Positions 14,408 through 22,414 of a stretch of 32,233 nucleotides of DNA are shown one piece after another. The notes under the pieces were generated by a model. It did not search any database. It was not told where the DNA came from and saw nothing but the letters and a program-made list of their open reading frames with translations. The DNA is from Candidatus Accumulibacter meliphilus. GTDB lineage: Bacteria > Pseudomonadota > Gammaproteobacteria > Burkholderiales > Rhodocyclaceae. The position numbers were made by a program, and so were the translations under genes. The stretch spans positions 1 through 32,233 of the forward strand of contig QPGA01000022.1 of assembly GCA_003332265.1 (NCBI GenBank), given 5' to 3'. Every line of letters starts with the position of its first letter. Position 1 is the stretch's first letter.

Positions 14408-16324
14408 GCCGGCGACGACGACCCGGTTGCGGCCTTCGTTCTTGGCCTGGTAGAGCGCTGCGTCGGCGGCCTGGATCAGCGCCTGACAGTTTCCGTCGGA
14501 AGCGCTGGCGGACGCTACGCCGATGCTCACGGTGACTGGCAGCGCCTGTTGGTTCCACAGGAAGTTGTATTTTTCGACGAAGGTCCGGAGGCGTTCAGCG
14601 ATCTGCGCTGCGGCGCGTGCGCTGGCATTTGGCAGCACCGCGGCGAACTCCTCGCCACCGTAGCGAAAAACCAGGTCTTCGCCGCGTGAGGTGCGCTTGA
14701 GGAGATCCGCGAGCTGGTGCAGGACGGCGTCGCCGGCGGGGTGTCCGTGGCTGTCGTTGATGCGCTTGAAGTGGTCGATGTCAAGCAGCAGGAAGGCCAT
14801 GGGTAGGGCGTTGGACTGTGCGAACGCCCATTCCGAAGCCAGGAAGTCGAGGCCGTGGCGTCGGTTCGGGAGTTGCGTCAGGGTATCGGTCAGCGCCTCC
14901 TGCAGCAGGCGTTTGTGGGCAACGGCGAACTCACCGGTCGAACGCATGATGCCGCGGCGCTCGCGCTGAATCTCTTCGCGCAGCAAAATCATGCGCGTGG
15001 CGGTATTGAGCCGCACGCGCAAGGTCTGGACGGTCAGCGGTTTGACCAGTACGTCGTCGGCGCCAGCGTCGATGGCTTCGATGATATGGCCCTCGCTGTC
15101 CGGCGATGCCAGGAGCAGGGCGTAAGTCTCCTTGCCGGCGCTGGTCTGGCGCAGAATGCGGCAGAAGACGGCCGGCTTGAGGCCGGGCATCGACATGTCG
15201 GCAATGACGATCTGGGCGGGTTGACGCAGCGCCTGCTTCAGGCCTTCCGGACTGCTGTCGAGCAGCACTGGCAGATGTCCGAGACTTTCGATCTGTTCCA
15301 TGAGTGCGGGCAGTTCGGGCGTCGGAACGCCGAGGATCTGCACCTGCAGGCGCGGCGCCTGCGCCTTGCCGCTTTGCTCTGGACTGGCGGCGCTGACCCG
15401 TCGGCTCGGCGGGCTGGCGGCGAGGATTTCGGCGAAGGGCGGCAGCTCCTGCGTGCGTACCTGCAGCGTCGCACCCCATTCGCGCCAGCGCCGAGCCATG
15501 CGGTCGACCATGTCGTTGAGCGCCTCACCGCTGACTCCCAGGCGCGCGGCACGGGTCAGCAGACCCGGCAGCAGGCTCCAGCGTGCCTCCTCGTCGGCCA
15601 TGCAGATTTCGGCCAGCGAGCAGGCAAAATTGAGCGAGTGGGTCAGCGTCTGCAAACGCGAGCCATCCGGAAAACCGGCGACATCGGGTTGCTCCTGATG
15701 GTAGGCGGCCTGAATCAGCATGTCCGGCAAGCCCCACTCGGCGAGCATGGTGGCGCCAAGCTGGCGATGGTCCATGGCGAAGTGTTCACGCTCGAGAGTG
15801 GCCAGATCCTGATGCAGCTCCTTCACCGCGATCAGTACCTCGGCGTACTCGTCGGGGTACAGCGACGCCATCGCCAATTCGCCGACCCGGCTCAGCAGGC
15901 CGATGGTGAAGATGTCTTCGCTCGAAATCTGTGCGAAACGGGCGAGTTCCTGGCAAGCGATGCCGGTGGCCAGCGAATGGCCCCAGAAAGCGGTGTAATC
16001 GAATTCGACGCACTGGCCGCTCTTGTGGCTGTGCATCACCGACAGCCCGATCACCAGATCGCGGACCTTGAACGATCCGAGGGCGACAATCGCTCGCTGC
16101 AGGGAAACAATCGGCCGCGTGCGGCCAAAGGCGGCGGCGTTGGCGAACTTGAGCAGGCGTCCGGCAATCGCCGGATCCGACTGCACCAGCCGCACCAGTT
16201 CCGTAACCCGGAAATCGTCCCGCTGCAGAAGAGTGATGATTGCGAAGGCGACGCCTTTCGGCGACGGCAGCTTGCCCGTCGCCTTCATCAAACGGTAGCG
16301 TTCGGGGTCGACGAAGCTGATCAA
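14405..16324 (-). CDS. HDOD - receiver - GGDEF signalling protein (diguanylate cyclase)
   Basis: This 639-residue soluble protein joins three modules. Residues about 20-220 are an HDOD domain (LVRLVQSDPAIAGRLLKFAN). Residues about 326-445 are a receiver domain with Asp376 in IVIADMSMPG and Lys428 in VLVKPL. Residues about 475-637 are a GGDEF domain with GGEEF at 556-560. The inhibitory RxxD site (Arg547-Asp550) lies five residues before it, so the cyclase should be active and subject to product inhibition by c-di-GMP. No histidine kinase is encoded nearby. The frame begins at TTG 16324; ATG at 16288 is an alternative that still keeps the whole HDOD domain, and neither has a strong ribosome site. 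The stop codon is formed by the end of a dispersed repeat. Confidence 0.92.
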   Translation of the reverse strand: MISFVDPERYRLMKATGKLPSPKGVAFAIITLLQRDDFRVTELVRLVQSDPAIAGRLLKFANAAAFGRTRPIVSLQRAIVALGSFKVRDLVIGLSVMHSHKSGQCVEFDYTAFWGHSLATGIACQELARFAQISSEDIFTIGLLSRVGELAMASLYPDEYAEVLIAVKELHQDLATLEREHFAMDHRQLGATMLAEWGLPDMLIQAAYHQEQPDVAGFPDGSRLQTLTHSLNFACSLAEICMADEEARWSLLPGLLTRAARLGVSGEALNDMVDRMARRWREWGATLQVRTQELPPFAEILAASPPSRRVSAASPEQSGKAQAPRLQVQILGVPTPELPALMEQIESLGHLPVLLDSSPEGLKQALRQPAQIVIADMSMPGLKPAVFCRILRQTSAGKETYALLLASPDSEGHIIEAIDAGADDVLVKPLTVQTLRVRLNTATRMILLREEIQRERRGIMRSTGEFAVAHKRLLQEALTDTLTQLPNRRHGLDFLASEWAFAQSNALPMAFLLLDIDHFKRINDSHGHPAGDAVLHQLADLLKRTSRGEDLVFRYGGEEFAAVLPNASARAAAQIAERLRTFVEKYNFLWNQQALPVTVSIGVASASASDGNCQALIQAADAALYQAKNEGRNRVVVAG

Positions 16325-16359
16325 GAAAGTTTCGAGTCCGGCATTTGCCGGCGATTATG

Positions 16360-16575
16360 CTACAAAACGCAGGTCATCGGCGGATGACGATGGCGCAAGA
16401 TCTGATCAGGCACGATGATCTGTGAGCCGCGGCAGGGTGCCGCGCCGCGGCCTCCCGTTCGTTCACAGTAGCTCGGTGTCGTCAACCCCGATAGGGGCAG
16501 GCTTTCGCTGCCCAGGGTCATGATGCCCGCGCCGCGGCTGACGTAGGCGGTGATCGTGCTGCGGCTGGTTTTCAT
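16360..16575 (-). CDS. Possible 71-residue ORF overlapping the SRAP stop
   Basis: An ATG at 16573-16575 overlaps the SRAP gene stop as ATGA and opens a 71-codon frame to a TAG at 16360. The product begins MKTSRSTITAYVSRGAG and has no recognised domain, no hydrophobic helix and three cysteines. The four-base overlap is a common sign of translational coupling. Composition and the lack of any family resemblance leave it doubtful. The stretch otherwise contains only a GC-rich inverted repeat near 16430-16455. Confidence 0.3.
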   Translation of the reverse strand: MKTSRSTITAYVSRGAGIMTLGSESLPLSGLTTPSYCERTGGRGAAPCRGSQIIVPDQILRHRHPPMTCVL

Positions 16576-17267
16576 CTCTCGTCGCCACGCAGCGCGGTGA
16601 TCAGGGCTGGGTCGTCCGCGCTGGCCTTGCCGACGCGGAGGCTGACCGGCCAGCTCTGCAGGTCGCCGTCCGGGCAGGGGCGGATCAGCGCTGCCGCCTG
16701 GTCGACCGGGGCGCTCAGCCAGTCCTGCCAGTGTTCGGGAGCAAGAATCAGCGGCATGCGCTCGTGGATTGCCTGCAGCCGCTGGTTGGCGGCGGTGGTG
16801 ACGATGCAGCAGCTGCGGATCACTTCGCCGCTCGGTGCGGTCCAGGCTTCCCAGAGTCCACCGAAGGCCATCACTTCGCCTGACTGCAGTGAGGTGTAGA
16901 AGGGCTGTTTGCGTGCCGAGCCAGGTTGCGCGGCGGTTTTTTGCCACTCATAGAAACCGCTGGCCGGAAGCAGGCAGCGGCGCTTGCGGAAAGCGTCGCG
17001 AAAGGCGGGTGTTGCGGCCAGCGCGGCCAATGGCTCACCGCGGGCGTTGATCAGGCGGGCAGCGATTGCCGGGTCTTTCGCCCAGTGCGGCAAGAGCCCC
17101 CAGCGCAGCTGGTGCAGAACGCGTAGCCCCTCGGGCGACTGGCGAATGACCGCGACGTCACTGGCCGGGGCGATGTTGTAGCGGGCGCTCAGCTCGACGC
17201 ATTCGTCGAGGGCGAAGCGTCGCGAGAGCTGCGAGCGAGGGGCATCGAGGGCATAGCGTCCACACAT
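16572..17267 (-). CDS. SRAP domain protein, YedK/HMCES family
   Basis: SRAP proteins form a thiazolidine cross-link with abasic sites in single-stranded DNA and shield them. The 231-residue product starts MCGRYA, so Cys2 becomes the N-terminal nucleophile after Met removal. Other active-site signatures are RYNIAPAS, LRWGLLPHWAKD, LINARGE (with its Asn, Arg and Glu) and the His of AIHERMPLIL. GFYEWQ is another family hallmark. Length and motifs are standard. The start is fixed by the need for Cys at position 2. It is divergent from menE and has no obvious SOS box in the 140 bases upstream. Confidence 0.95.
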   Translation of the reverse strand: MCGRYALDAPRSQLSRRFALDECVELSARYNIAPASDVAVIRQSPEGLRVLHQLRWGLLPHWAKDPAIAARLINARGEPLAALAATPAFRDAFRKRRCLLPASGFYEWQKTAAQPGSARKQPFYTSLQSGEVMAFGGLWEAWTAPSGEVIRSCCIVTTAANQRLQAIHERMPLILAPEHWQDWLSAPVDQAAALIRPCPDGDLQSWPVSLRVGKASADDPALITALRGDER

Positions 17268-17395
17268 GGGTCGAGTTTAGCAGTGTCCGCCGAGCCGGCG
17301 AAGCGGTGCTGGTCGCTGGCATCGCTCAGTAGCCGCCAGGACGCGCGCGGCGTTTTTCTTGATCGGCAGCATGGGCGAGAGCCAGGGGGGCTGCG

Positions 17396-17401
17396 TATAA
17401 T
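17396..17401 (+). promoter_or_regulatory. -10 element ahead of menE
   Basis: A consensus TATAAT lies 15-27 bases before the candidate menE start codons. No good -35 is found at 16-18 bases. If it is used, the transcript would have a very short leader. Confidence 0.4.
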
Positions 17402-17415
17402 CTCCGCGCCATGTC

Positions 17416-18930
17416 TTGCCGTTCACAGTGACCCACGCCGCGTCTTCCCTTCTGCCGACAAAAAACGCTGCGCCTTTTCCAGAGAGGCGCAGCCCGTTCG
17501 TGCGCTGGCTGCATGCGAACGCAGGCCAGCACCCCTCGGCGCTCGCTTTGCTGAGCACGCGCGGCGAGTGGCGCTACGACGAATTGGCGTCTCTGGCCGA
17601 GCGCGCTGGCGGCTTTCTGCGTGCGCAAGGGCTGGCGGCTGGCGACGCCGTGGCCATCGCCGGGGGCGCTGGCGAACTGGCGCTCGCAGCGCTTGCCTGT
17701 GCGGCGGTGAAAGTGGCTTTTCTGCCGCTCGATCCGCTCCTCGCGGAGGCCGCCTGGCCGAGGCTGCAAGCGCTCGCTGGCGGTCGCCTGCGGCGGCTTT
17801 CGCCGTTGCCCGATAGTCGGGATCTTTGCAACGCAGCTTCCCCGTCGCTCGCTGCGGGGCAAGGGAGGAGCAAGGCAGGCGACGCGCTCAATGACGCCAG
17901 GTTTGCCGATGCGGCCACTGATCTGGCACTGTTGATTGCCACCAGCGGCAGCGAGGGCGCGCCCAAGGTGGTGATGCTCAGCGAGGCCAATATCGACGCC
18001 GCCGCCGCGGCTTCGAACGAGCGCCTGCCGCTACACCCCGGAGACCTTTGGCTGGCCTGTCTGCCGCTGCATCACGTCGGCGGCATCGCCATCCTTGGCC
18101 GGTGCTTGCGCGCCGCGGCGACGCTGCTCCTGCATGACGGTTTTTCGGCGACTGCCGTTTGGGACGATCTGCACGCCCGCCGTGTCAGTCACCTGTCGCT
18201 GGTTCCGGCGATGTTGGCGCGCCTGCTTGACGTGGCGCAGGGCGCGTCGCCGCCGCGCAGTCTGCGCCATGCCCTGATCGGTGGCGCGGCCTTGTCGCGG
18301 CCGCTTTGCGAGAAAGCCCTGGCCAGCGGCTGGCCGATCTGCCCGAGCTGGGGAATGAGCGAGTCGACGGCGCAGGCGGCGACGCTGCTACGGCCGGACG
18401 ACGACTGGCAGGCGGGCCAGGTCGGTCACTTGCTGAGCGGGCTGCACGCCCGGGTGGCTGCCGACGGGCGCCTCCATTTGCGCGGCGCGCAGGTCATGGC
18501 CGGCTATCTGAACCCGGCCTGGCAGCGCGGTGACGGCCTTGCCGACGGTTGGTTGCCAACCGCAGACCTGGGCCGTTTCGACGCCGACGGAGGGCTCAGC
18601 ATTCTCGGCCGCGCCGACGACATGCTGATCAGCGCCGGCGTCAACGTGCACCCGCTCGAAGTCGAGTCCTGCCTGGCGGCTTGCCCCGGCGTCATCGACG
18701 TCGCGGTGACTGCCGTTGCCGATCCGCTCTGGGGCGACCTGCTGGTTGCCCTGATCGTCGGTCCGGCCGAGCTCGGCGCGCTGCACGACTGGAGCCGGCA
18801 GCACCTGGTGGCGGCCAAACGACCGCGTCGGCTGCTGCGCCTGGATGCGCTGCCGCGTAACGCCATTGGCAAGATCGAACGGCGCGCCTTGCGCGAGCTC
18901 GCGCAGGTGGGTGAGTGGGTGAGTGGGTGA
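17416..18930 (+). CDS. menE: o-Succinylbenzoate-CoA ligase
   Basis: MenE activates o-succinylbenzoate with ATP and CoA in menaquinone synthesis. The 504-residue frame is an ANL-superfamily ligase. Core motifs are the ATP loop IATSGSEGAPKVVMLSE, PLHHVGGIAI, PSWGMSESTAQA, and the hinge and catalytic part ADLGRFDADGGLSILGRADDMLISAGVNVHPLEVE. A C-terminal PRNAIGKIERRAL carries the catalytic Lys. The start is uncertain: TTG 17416 and GTG 17428 are possible and neither has a clear ribosome site. An Ala-rich insert (about residues 135-165) precedes the ATP loop. Substrate assignment relies on the following menF and menD; alone it would be a generic acyl-CoA ligase. The last codons and the stop fall inside a tetranucleotide tandem tract. 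Confidence 0.88.
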   Translation: MPFTVTHAASSLLPTKNAAPFPERRSPFVRWLHANAGQHPSALALLSTRGEWRYDELASLAERAGGFLRAQGLAAGDAVAIAGGAGELALAALACAAVKVAFLPLDPLLAEAAWPRLQALAGGRLRRLSPLPDSRDLCNAASPSLAAGQGRSKAGDALNDARFADAATDLALLIATSGSEGAPKVVMLSEANIDAAAAASNERLPLHPGDLWLACLPLHHVGGIAILGRCLRAAATLLLHDGFSATAVWDDLHARRVSHLSLVPAMLARLLDVAQGASPPRSLRHALIGGAALSRPLCEKALASGWPICPSWGMSESTAQAATLLRPDDDWQAGQVGHLLSGLHARVAADGRLHLRGAQVMAGYLNPAWQRGDGLADGWLPTADLGRFDADGGLSILGRADDMLISAGVNVHPLEVESCLAACPGVIDVAVTAVADPLWGDLLVALIVGPAELGALHDWSRQHLVAAKRPRRLLRLDALPRNAIGKIERRALRELAQVGEWVSG

Positions 18931-18957
18931 ATGAGTGAATGAGTGAATGAATGAGTG
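18907..18957 (+). repeat. Tetranucleotide tandem tract spanning menE stop and menF start
   Basis: Twelve RTGR units run without a break (GTGG/GTGA three times, then ATGA/GTGA variants ending ATGA-ATGA-GTG). The menE TGA stop is at 18928-18930 and the in-frame menF ATG at 18947-18949, both inside the tract. Other ATGs at 18931, 18939 and 18951 meet a stop within four codons. Such a tract can slip during replication. Confidence 0.9.
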
Positions 18958-20452
18958 CCTGAACCTCGCTGAGCTGCTCGATGGCCCGCGCAGCACACTC
19001 TTGCGGCGGCGTTTGCGCGCGCGCTTGGCGGCAGCGGCGGCGCGGGGTCTGCTCAGCGTCACGCTTGATCTCGGCCCAGGGAAAGACCAGCGCTGGCTGG
19101 ACGTCGATCTCGCGCAAGCGCAGCGCAACTGGTGGGCGCGGCCGGCGGAGGCTGGCAGGGACAGCCCTCAGCGCGTTGGCGCAGGCGGCGATTTTCGCCT
19201 CGCGATTGGCAGCGCGATGAGTTTCACGAGCGCCGGTCCGGCGCGTTTTTCGGCTTTGCAGGCCGCTTTTGCCGGTCTGGCGCCGGTCTGGGAGCACGAC
19301 GACTGGCAGCACACCGGTTTCGTTCCGGCGGCGCATATCGGTTTCGCCTTCTCTGAGAACACCGAAAGCGCTGCAGACACTGCGGACGACCTGCCGAACG
19401 CGCGCCTGCTGGTGCCCGCCATTTTGCTGGCCAATCGTGCGGGTCGCTGCACCGCCACTTTCAGCTGCGCGGTGCGCGAAGGTGAAAGCGCCATCGAACG
19501 CTGGCGCAGCGCTCTGCGGGCAGCTCAGTCGCCAGATCGGGCGCCAGAGCGGACGCCAGCCCCGGCAGCGGCGGCCAGCCTCGTGCACCGCCGCAGCGCC
19601 ACGCTGGCCGATCGGGCGTTCCTGGCGCGAGCCCGCGCCGCCCTGGCTGCGATCGCCGGCGGCGGCGTCGACAAGCTGGTTCTGGCGCGCAGCGTATACG
19701 TCGACAGCGCCAAGCGCATTGACCCGGCAGCCGTGCTGGCCGCACTCGCCGATCGCCATCCCGAATGCGCCATCTACGGCGTCGGTGAGCACGAGCAGTG
19801 TTTTCTCGGTGCCACGCCCGAGCGTCTGGTTTCGCTGCGCCACGGCGTCGTCGAGGCCGACGCGCTCGCTGGTACGGCCTGGCTGGCCGCTGCCTCGGCG
19901 GCCGGAGAACGGAGCTCGCTGGCCTTGCGCGACGACAAGAACACGCGCGAGCAGCAGCTGGTGGTCGATGCCGTTCGCGCCGCTCTGACGCCGCTCTGCG
20001 CGGCGCTGGCGCCGCCGACGGCCGCCGAGGTGTTGCAGCTGCGCGAGCTGCAGCATCTGCGTACGCGCGTGCGCGGTTGCCTGCGGCCGGGGGTCGGGCT
20101 TTTCGATCTCATCGCTCGCCTGCACCCGACACCTGCCGTGGGCGGCGCACCCGCAGAGGCCGCAGGTCAGTGGTTGCGCCGCCACGGCGATCGGCGGGGT
20201 GCCTGGTACTCCGGTGGCCTTGGCTGGATCGACCGTGACGGCGACGGCGAAGTGGTTGTCGCCCTGCGCTGCGCGCATATCAAGGACCGGCAGGCCGAGC
20301 TGTTCGCGGGCGCGGGTATCGTCGCCGGCTCGGACCCGACACAGGAACTTGCCGAAACCGAAGCCAAGCTGGCGGTCATCGCCGACGCCTTGCGCCAGCC
20401 GCTGCGCCAAGCCTTGCACAGCGCGCCTTGCCAGGCGAGCCGCCGCGCATGA
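18947..20452 (+). CDS. menF: Isochorismate synthase
   Basis: MenF converts chorismate to isochorismate, the first committed step of the classical menaquinone pathway. The 501-residue product has a variable N-terminal part and a chorismate-binding domain from about residue 225. Family motifs are GGVDKLVLARSVYV (with the general-base Lys), FLGATPERLVSL, LHPTPAVGGAPAE and AGIVAGSDPTQELAETEAKL. The start is the only in-frame ATG in the tandem tract, preceded by an in-frame TGA, with a weak GTGA-rich ribosome site. The tail overlaps menD by four bases. An ADC synthase or salicylate synthase role is possible for this superfamily, but menD as the next gene makes MenF the best call. Confidence 0.92.
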   Translation: MNECLNLAELLDGPRSTLLRRRLRARLAAAAARGLLSVTLDLGPGKDQRWLDVDLAQAQRNWWARPAEAGRDSPQRVGAGGDFRLAIGSAMSFTSAGPARFSALQAAFAGLAPVWEHDDWQHTGFVPAAHIGFAFSENTESAADTADDLPNARLLVPAILLANRAGRCTATFSCAVREGESAIERWRSALRAAQSPDRAPERTPAPAAAASLVHRRSATLADRAFLARARAALAAIAGGGVDKLVLARSVYVDSAKRIDPAAVLAALADRHPECAIYGVGEHEQCFLGATPERLVSLRHGVVEADALAGTAWLAAASAAGERSSLALRDDKNTREQQLVVDAVRAALTPLCAALAPPTAAEVLQLRELQHLRTRVRGCLRPGVGLFDLIARLHPTPAVGGAPAEAAGQWLRRHGDRRGAWYSGGLGWIDRDGDGEVVVALRCAHIKDRQAELFAGAGIVAGSDPTQELAETEAKLAVIADALRQPLRQALHSAPCQASRRA

Positions 20453-22194
20453 GCGACGCCGCCGACATCGGTCTGCTCAACCTGCGCTGGGCGCAGACTT
20501 TGGTCGATGCCCTGGCCGCCGCCGGATTGCGCGACGTGGTGCTTTCGCCGGGCTCGCGTTCGAGTCCGCTGGCGCTGGCTTTTCTGCGCCAGCCGGCGAT
20601 CCGCTGCCAGGTCATCCTCGACGAACGCAGTGCCGCCTTCTGCGCGCTGGGCATGGCCAAGGCCACGCGCCAGCCGGCGGCGCTGCTGTGCACTTCGGGT
20701 TCGGCGCCGACAAACTGGTTTCCGGCGCTCATCGAAGCAGATCTCGGTGCCGTACCGCTGTTGCTGTTGTCGGCGGATCGTCCGCCCGAGTTGCTCGGCT
20801 GGGGCGCCAACCAGACCATTGATCAGCAGCGGCTGTTCGGCAACCACGTGCGCGCCTTCTCCGCGCCGCCCTTGCCCGCTAGTGCTTTTTCGACGGCCTA
20901 TCTGCAGCGCCTGGCGGCGCGGGCGATCGCTGACAGCCGCTGGCCGCTGCCGGGTCCAGTGCATCTGAATCTGGCGTTTCGTGAGCCGTTGCTGCCGGCC
21001 GGCGACTTGCTCGCGACGCATGCCGTCGCGGCCTGCCCGGCGGCGATCAGCGTTGCCGCACCGCTGCTGCTGCCGGAGCCACAGGCGATTGCCGACACGC
21101 TGGCCGAGATCAGCGCTCGTCCCGGGCTGATCGTCTGTGGTGGCGCCGACTATCCGCCGGGCTTTGCCGACGCAGTGAGCGCGCTGGCCGCGCAGCTCGA
21201 CTGCCCGATTTTCGCCGAAGCGCTGTCAAACCTGCGTTTTGGTGCGCACGACCGCAGCCGGCTATGCGTGCGCTACGAGGGTTTCCTGCGCCCGGCATCG
21301 TCGCTCGCCGCGGCGCGCCCCGCATGGCTGCTGCGCTTCGGGGCCTTTCCACTCACGCGCAGGCTGCAGGACTGGCTGCGCGCGGCGGCGCCGGCGGTGC
21401 AGGTGGTGATCACGGCGGACAGCCGCTGGCCGGATCCGCAGCACGCCGCCAGCAGACTGATTCAGGCCGATCCGGCGCAGACCTGCCGGGCTTTGCTGGC
21501 CGGCGGCGGAAAGCCCGCGCCGGCAGACTGGCGGGCTTCTTTTGCGCAGGCCGAAGGAGCTGCCGAGGCCGTGGCTAGCGCTGCGTTCGAGGTCTGCGCG
21601 CACGCCGCTGAGACGTCGAAAATCTTTGAAGGCACGCTGATCCCGGCGCTCCTGGAAAGCCTGCCGGCAGGCCATCGTGTGTTCTGCGGCAACTCGCTGG
21701 CCATCCGCGACCTCGATGCCTTTTCCGGCAGCGGCGACAAGCCGCTGCGCTTCTTCGCCAATCGCGGTGCAAGCGGCATTGACGGCAATCTGTCGACGGC
21801 CCTGGGGATCGCCAGCGATGGCCCCTGCGTGGCGCTGGTCGGCGACCTGACGGCGCAGCACGATCTGGGCGCACTGGCCGCGACCGGCGGTCGCGACATG
21901 GTGGTGGTGGTGCTCAACAACGGCGGTGGCGGGATTTTCGATTATCTGCCGGTCGCCGCCTTGCCCGAGTTCGAGCGCGCCTGGCTGACGCCGCAAAGCA
22001 TCGACCTGGTCGCCGCCGCACAAAGCTTCGGCGTCGTCGGCGAGCGTGTCCGCTCGCTGGTCGAGTTCAGGGTCAGCGTCGAGCGGGCGTTGCGACGCGG
22101 TGGCGCGACGCTGATCGAAGTACCGATCGATCGCCAGGCGAGCGTCGCCAGGCGCCGGGAGTTCTGGCAACGGGGTGCCGCGGCACCGGTTTAA
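20449..22194 (+). CDS. menD: SEPHCHC synthase (MenD)
   Basis: MenD is a thiamine-diphosphate enzyme that adds the succinic semialdehyde unit from 2-oxoglutarate to isochorismate. The 581-residue product has the hallmark N-terminal VVLSPGSRSSPLALAF, then DERSAAFCALGMAKATRQPAALLCTSGSAPTNWFPALIEA, followed by LLLSADRPPELLGWGANQTIDQ. The C-terminal ThDP-binding part is seen as GNSLAIRDLD, ANRGASGIDGNLSTALGIA and ALVGDLTAQHDLGAL, then NNGGGGIFDYLP. The ATG start overlaps the menF stop as ATGA; an in-frame ATG 21 bases earlier lies inside menF. The TAA stop is the first three bases of a dispersed repeat. MenH, MenC, MenB and MenA are not in the window. Confidence 0.96.
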   Translation: MSDAADIGLLNLRWAQTLVDALAAAGLRDVVLSPGSRSSPLALAFLRQPAIRCQVILDERSAAFCALGMAKATRQPAALLCTSGSAPTNWFPALIEADLGAVPLLLLSADRPPELLGWGANQTIDQQRLFGNHVRAFSAPPLPASAFSTAYLQRLAARAIADSRWPLPGPVHLNLAFREPLLPAGDLLATHAVAACPAAISVAAPLLLPEPQAIADTLAEISARPGLIVCGGADYPPGFADAVSALAAQLDCPIFAEALSNLRFGAHDRSRLCVRYEGFLRPASSLAAARPAWLLRFGAFPLTRRLQDWLRAAAPAVQVVITADSRWPDPQHAASRLIQADPAQTCRALLAGGGKPAPADWRASFAQAEGAAEAVASAAFEVCAHAAETSKIFEGTLIPALLESLPAGHRVFCGNSLAIRDLDAFSGSGDKPLRFFANRGASGIDGNLSTALGIASDGPCVALVGDLTAQHDLGALAATGGRDMVVVVLNNGGGGIFDYLPVAALPEFERAWLTPQSIDLVAAAQSFGVVGERVRSLVEFRVSVERALRRGGATLIEVPIDRQASVARRREFWQRGAAAPV

Positions 22195-22316
22195 TGTGAA
22201 AGTCGCGTATGCGACTCACGAAGCTCCCTTCTCCCCTTGCGGGAGAAGGGTCTGGGGAAGAGGGGGAACGGTCATGACTTTCATGATCCGGGGTGTCTCG
22301 ATTGTCATGACCGTTA
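22192..22316 (+). repeat. Dispersed three-hairpin repeat, copy 4 (forward)
   Basis: This copy starts at the menD stop codon (TAATGTGAAAG) and ends GACCGTTA. Hairpin 1 is AGTCGC-GTAT-GCGACT, hairpin 2 is CCCTTCTCCC/GGGAGAAGGG, and hairpin 3 pairs AACGGTCATGAC with GTCATGACCGTT. It lies between convergent menD and prpE. Confidence 0.94.
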
Positions 22317-22340
22317 GTGTGCGTCCTCGCCGCAGTGGGT

Positions 22341-22372
22341 AAAAAAAACTGCCGCCCTCGCGGGCGGCAGTT
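22341..22372 (-). terminator. Intrinsic terminator for prpE
   Basis: Read on the minus strand, a perfect 11-bp stem (AACTGCCGCCC/GGGCGGCAGTT) with a 4-base loop runs directly into eight T residues. It sits about 40 bases after the prpE stop. Confidence 0.93.
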
Positions 22373-22414
22373 GATTGCTCAGGGAGGGGCCGCCGATCAC
22401 TCGGCGGCCTGGCC

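Noticed and set aside
18931-18954. Alternative menF starts in the tandem tract
   Set aside because: ATGs at 18931, 18939 and 18951 all reach a stop within four codons and are out of frame with menF.
1291-22316. CRISPR array
   Set aside because: The repeat copies are kilobases apart, about 125 bp long and in both orientations, with no spacer pattern or cas genes.
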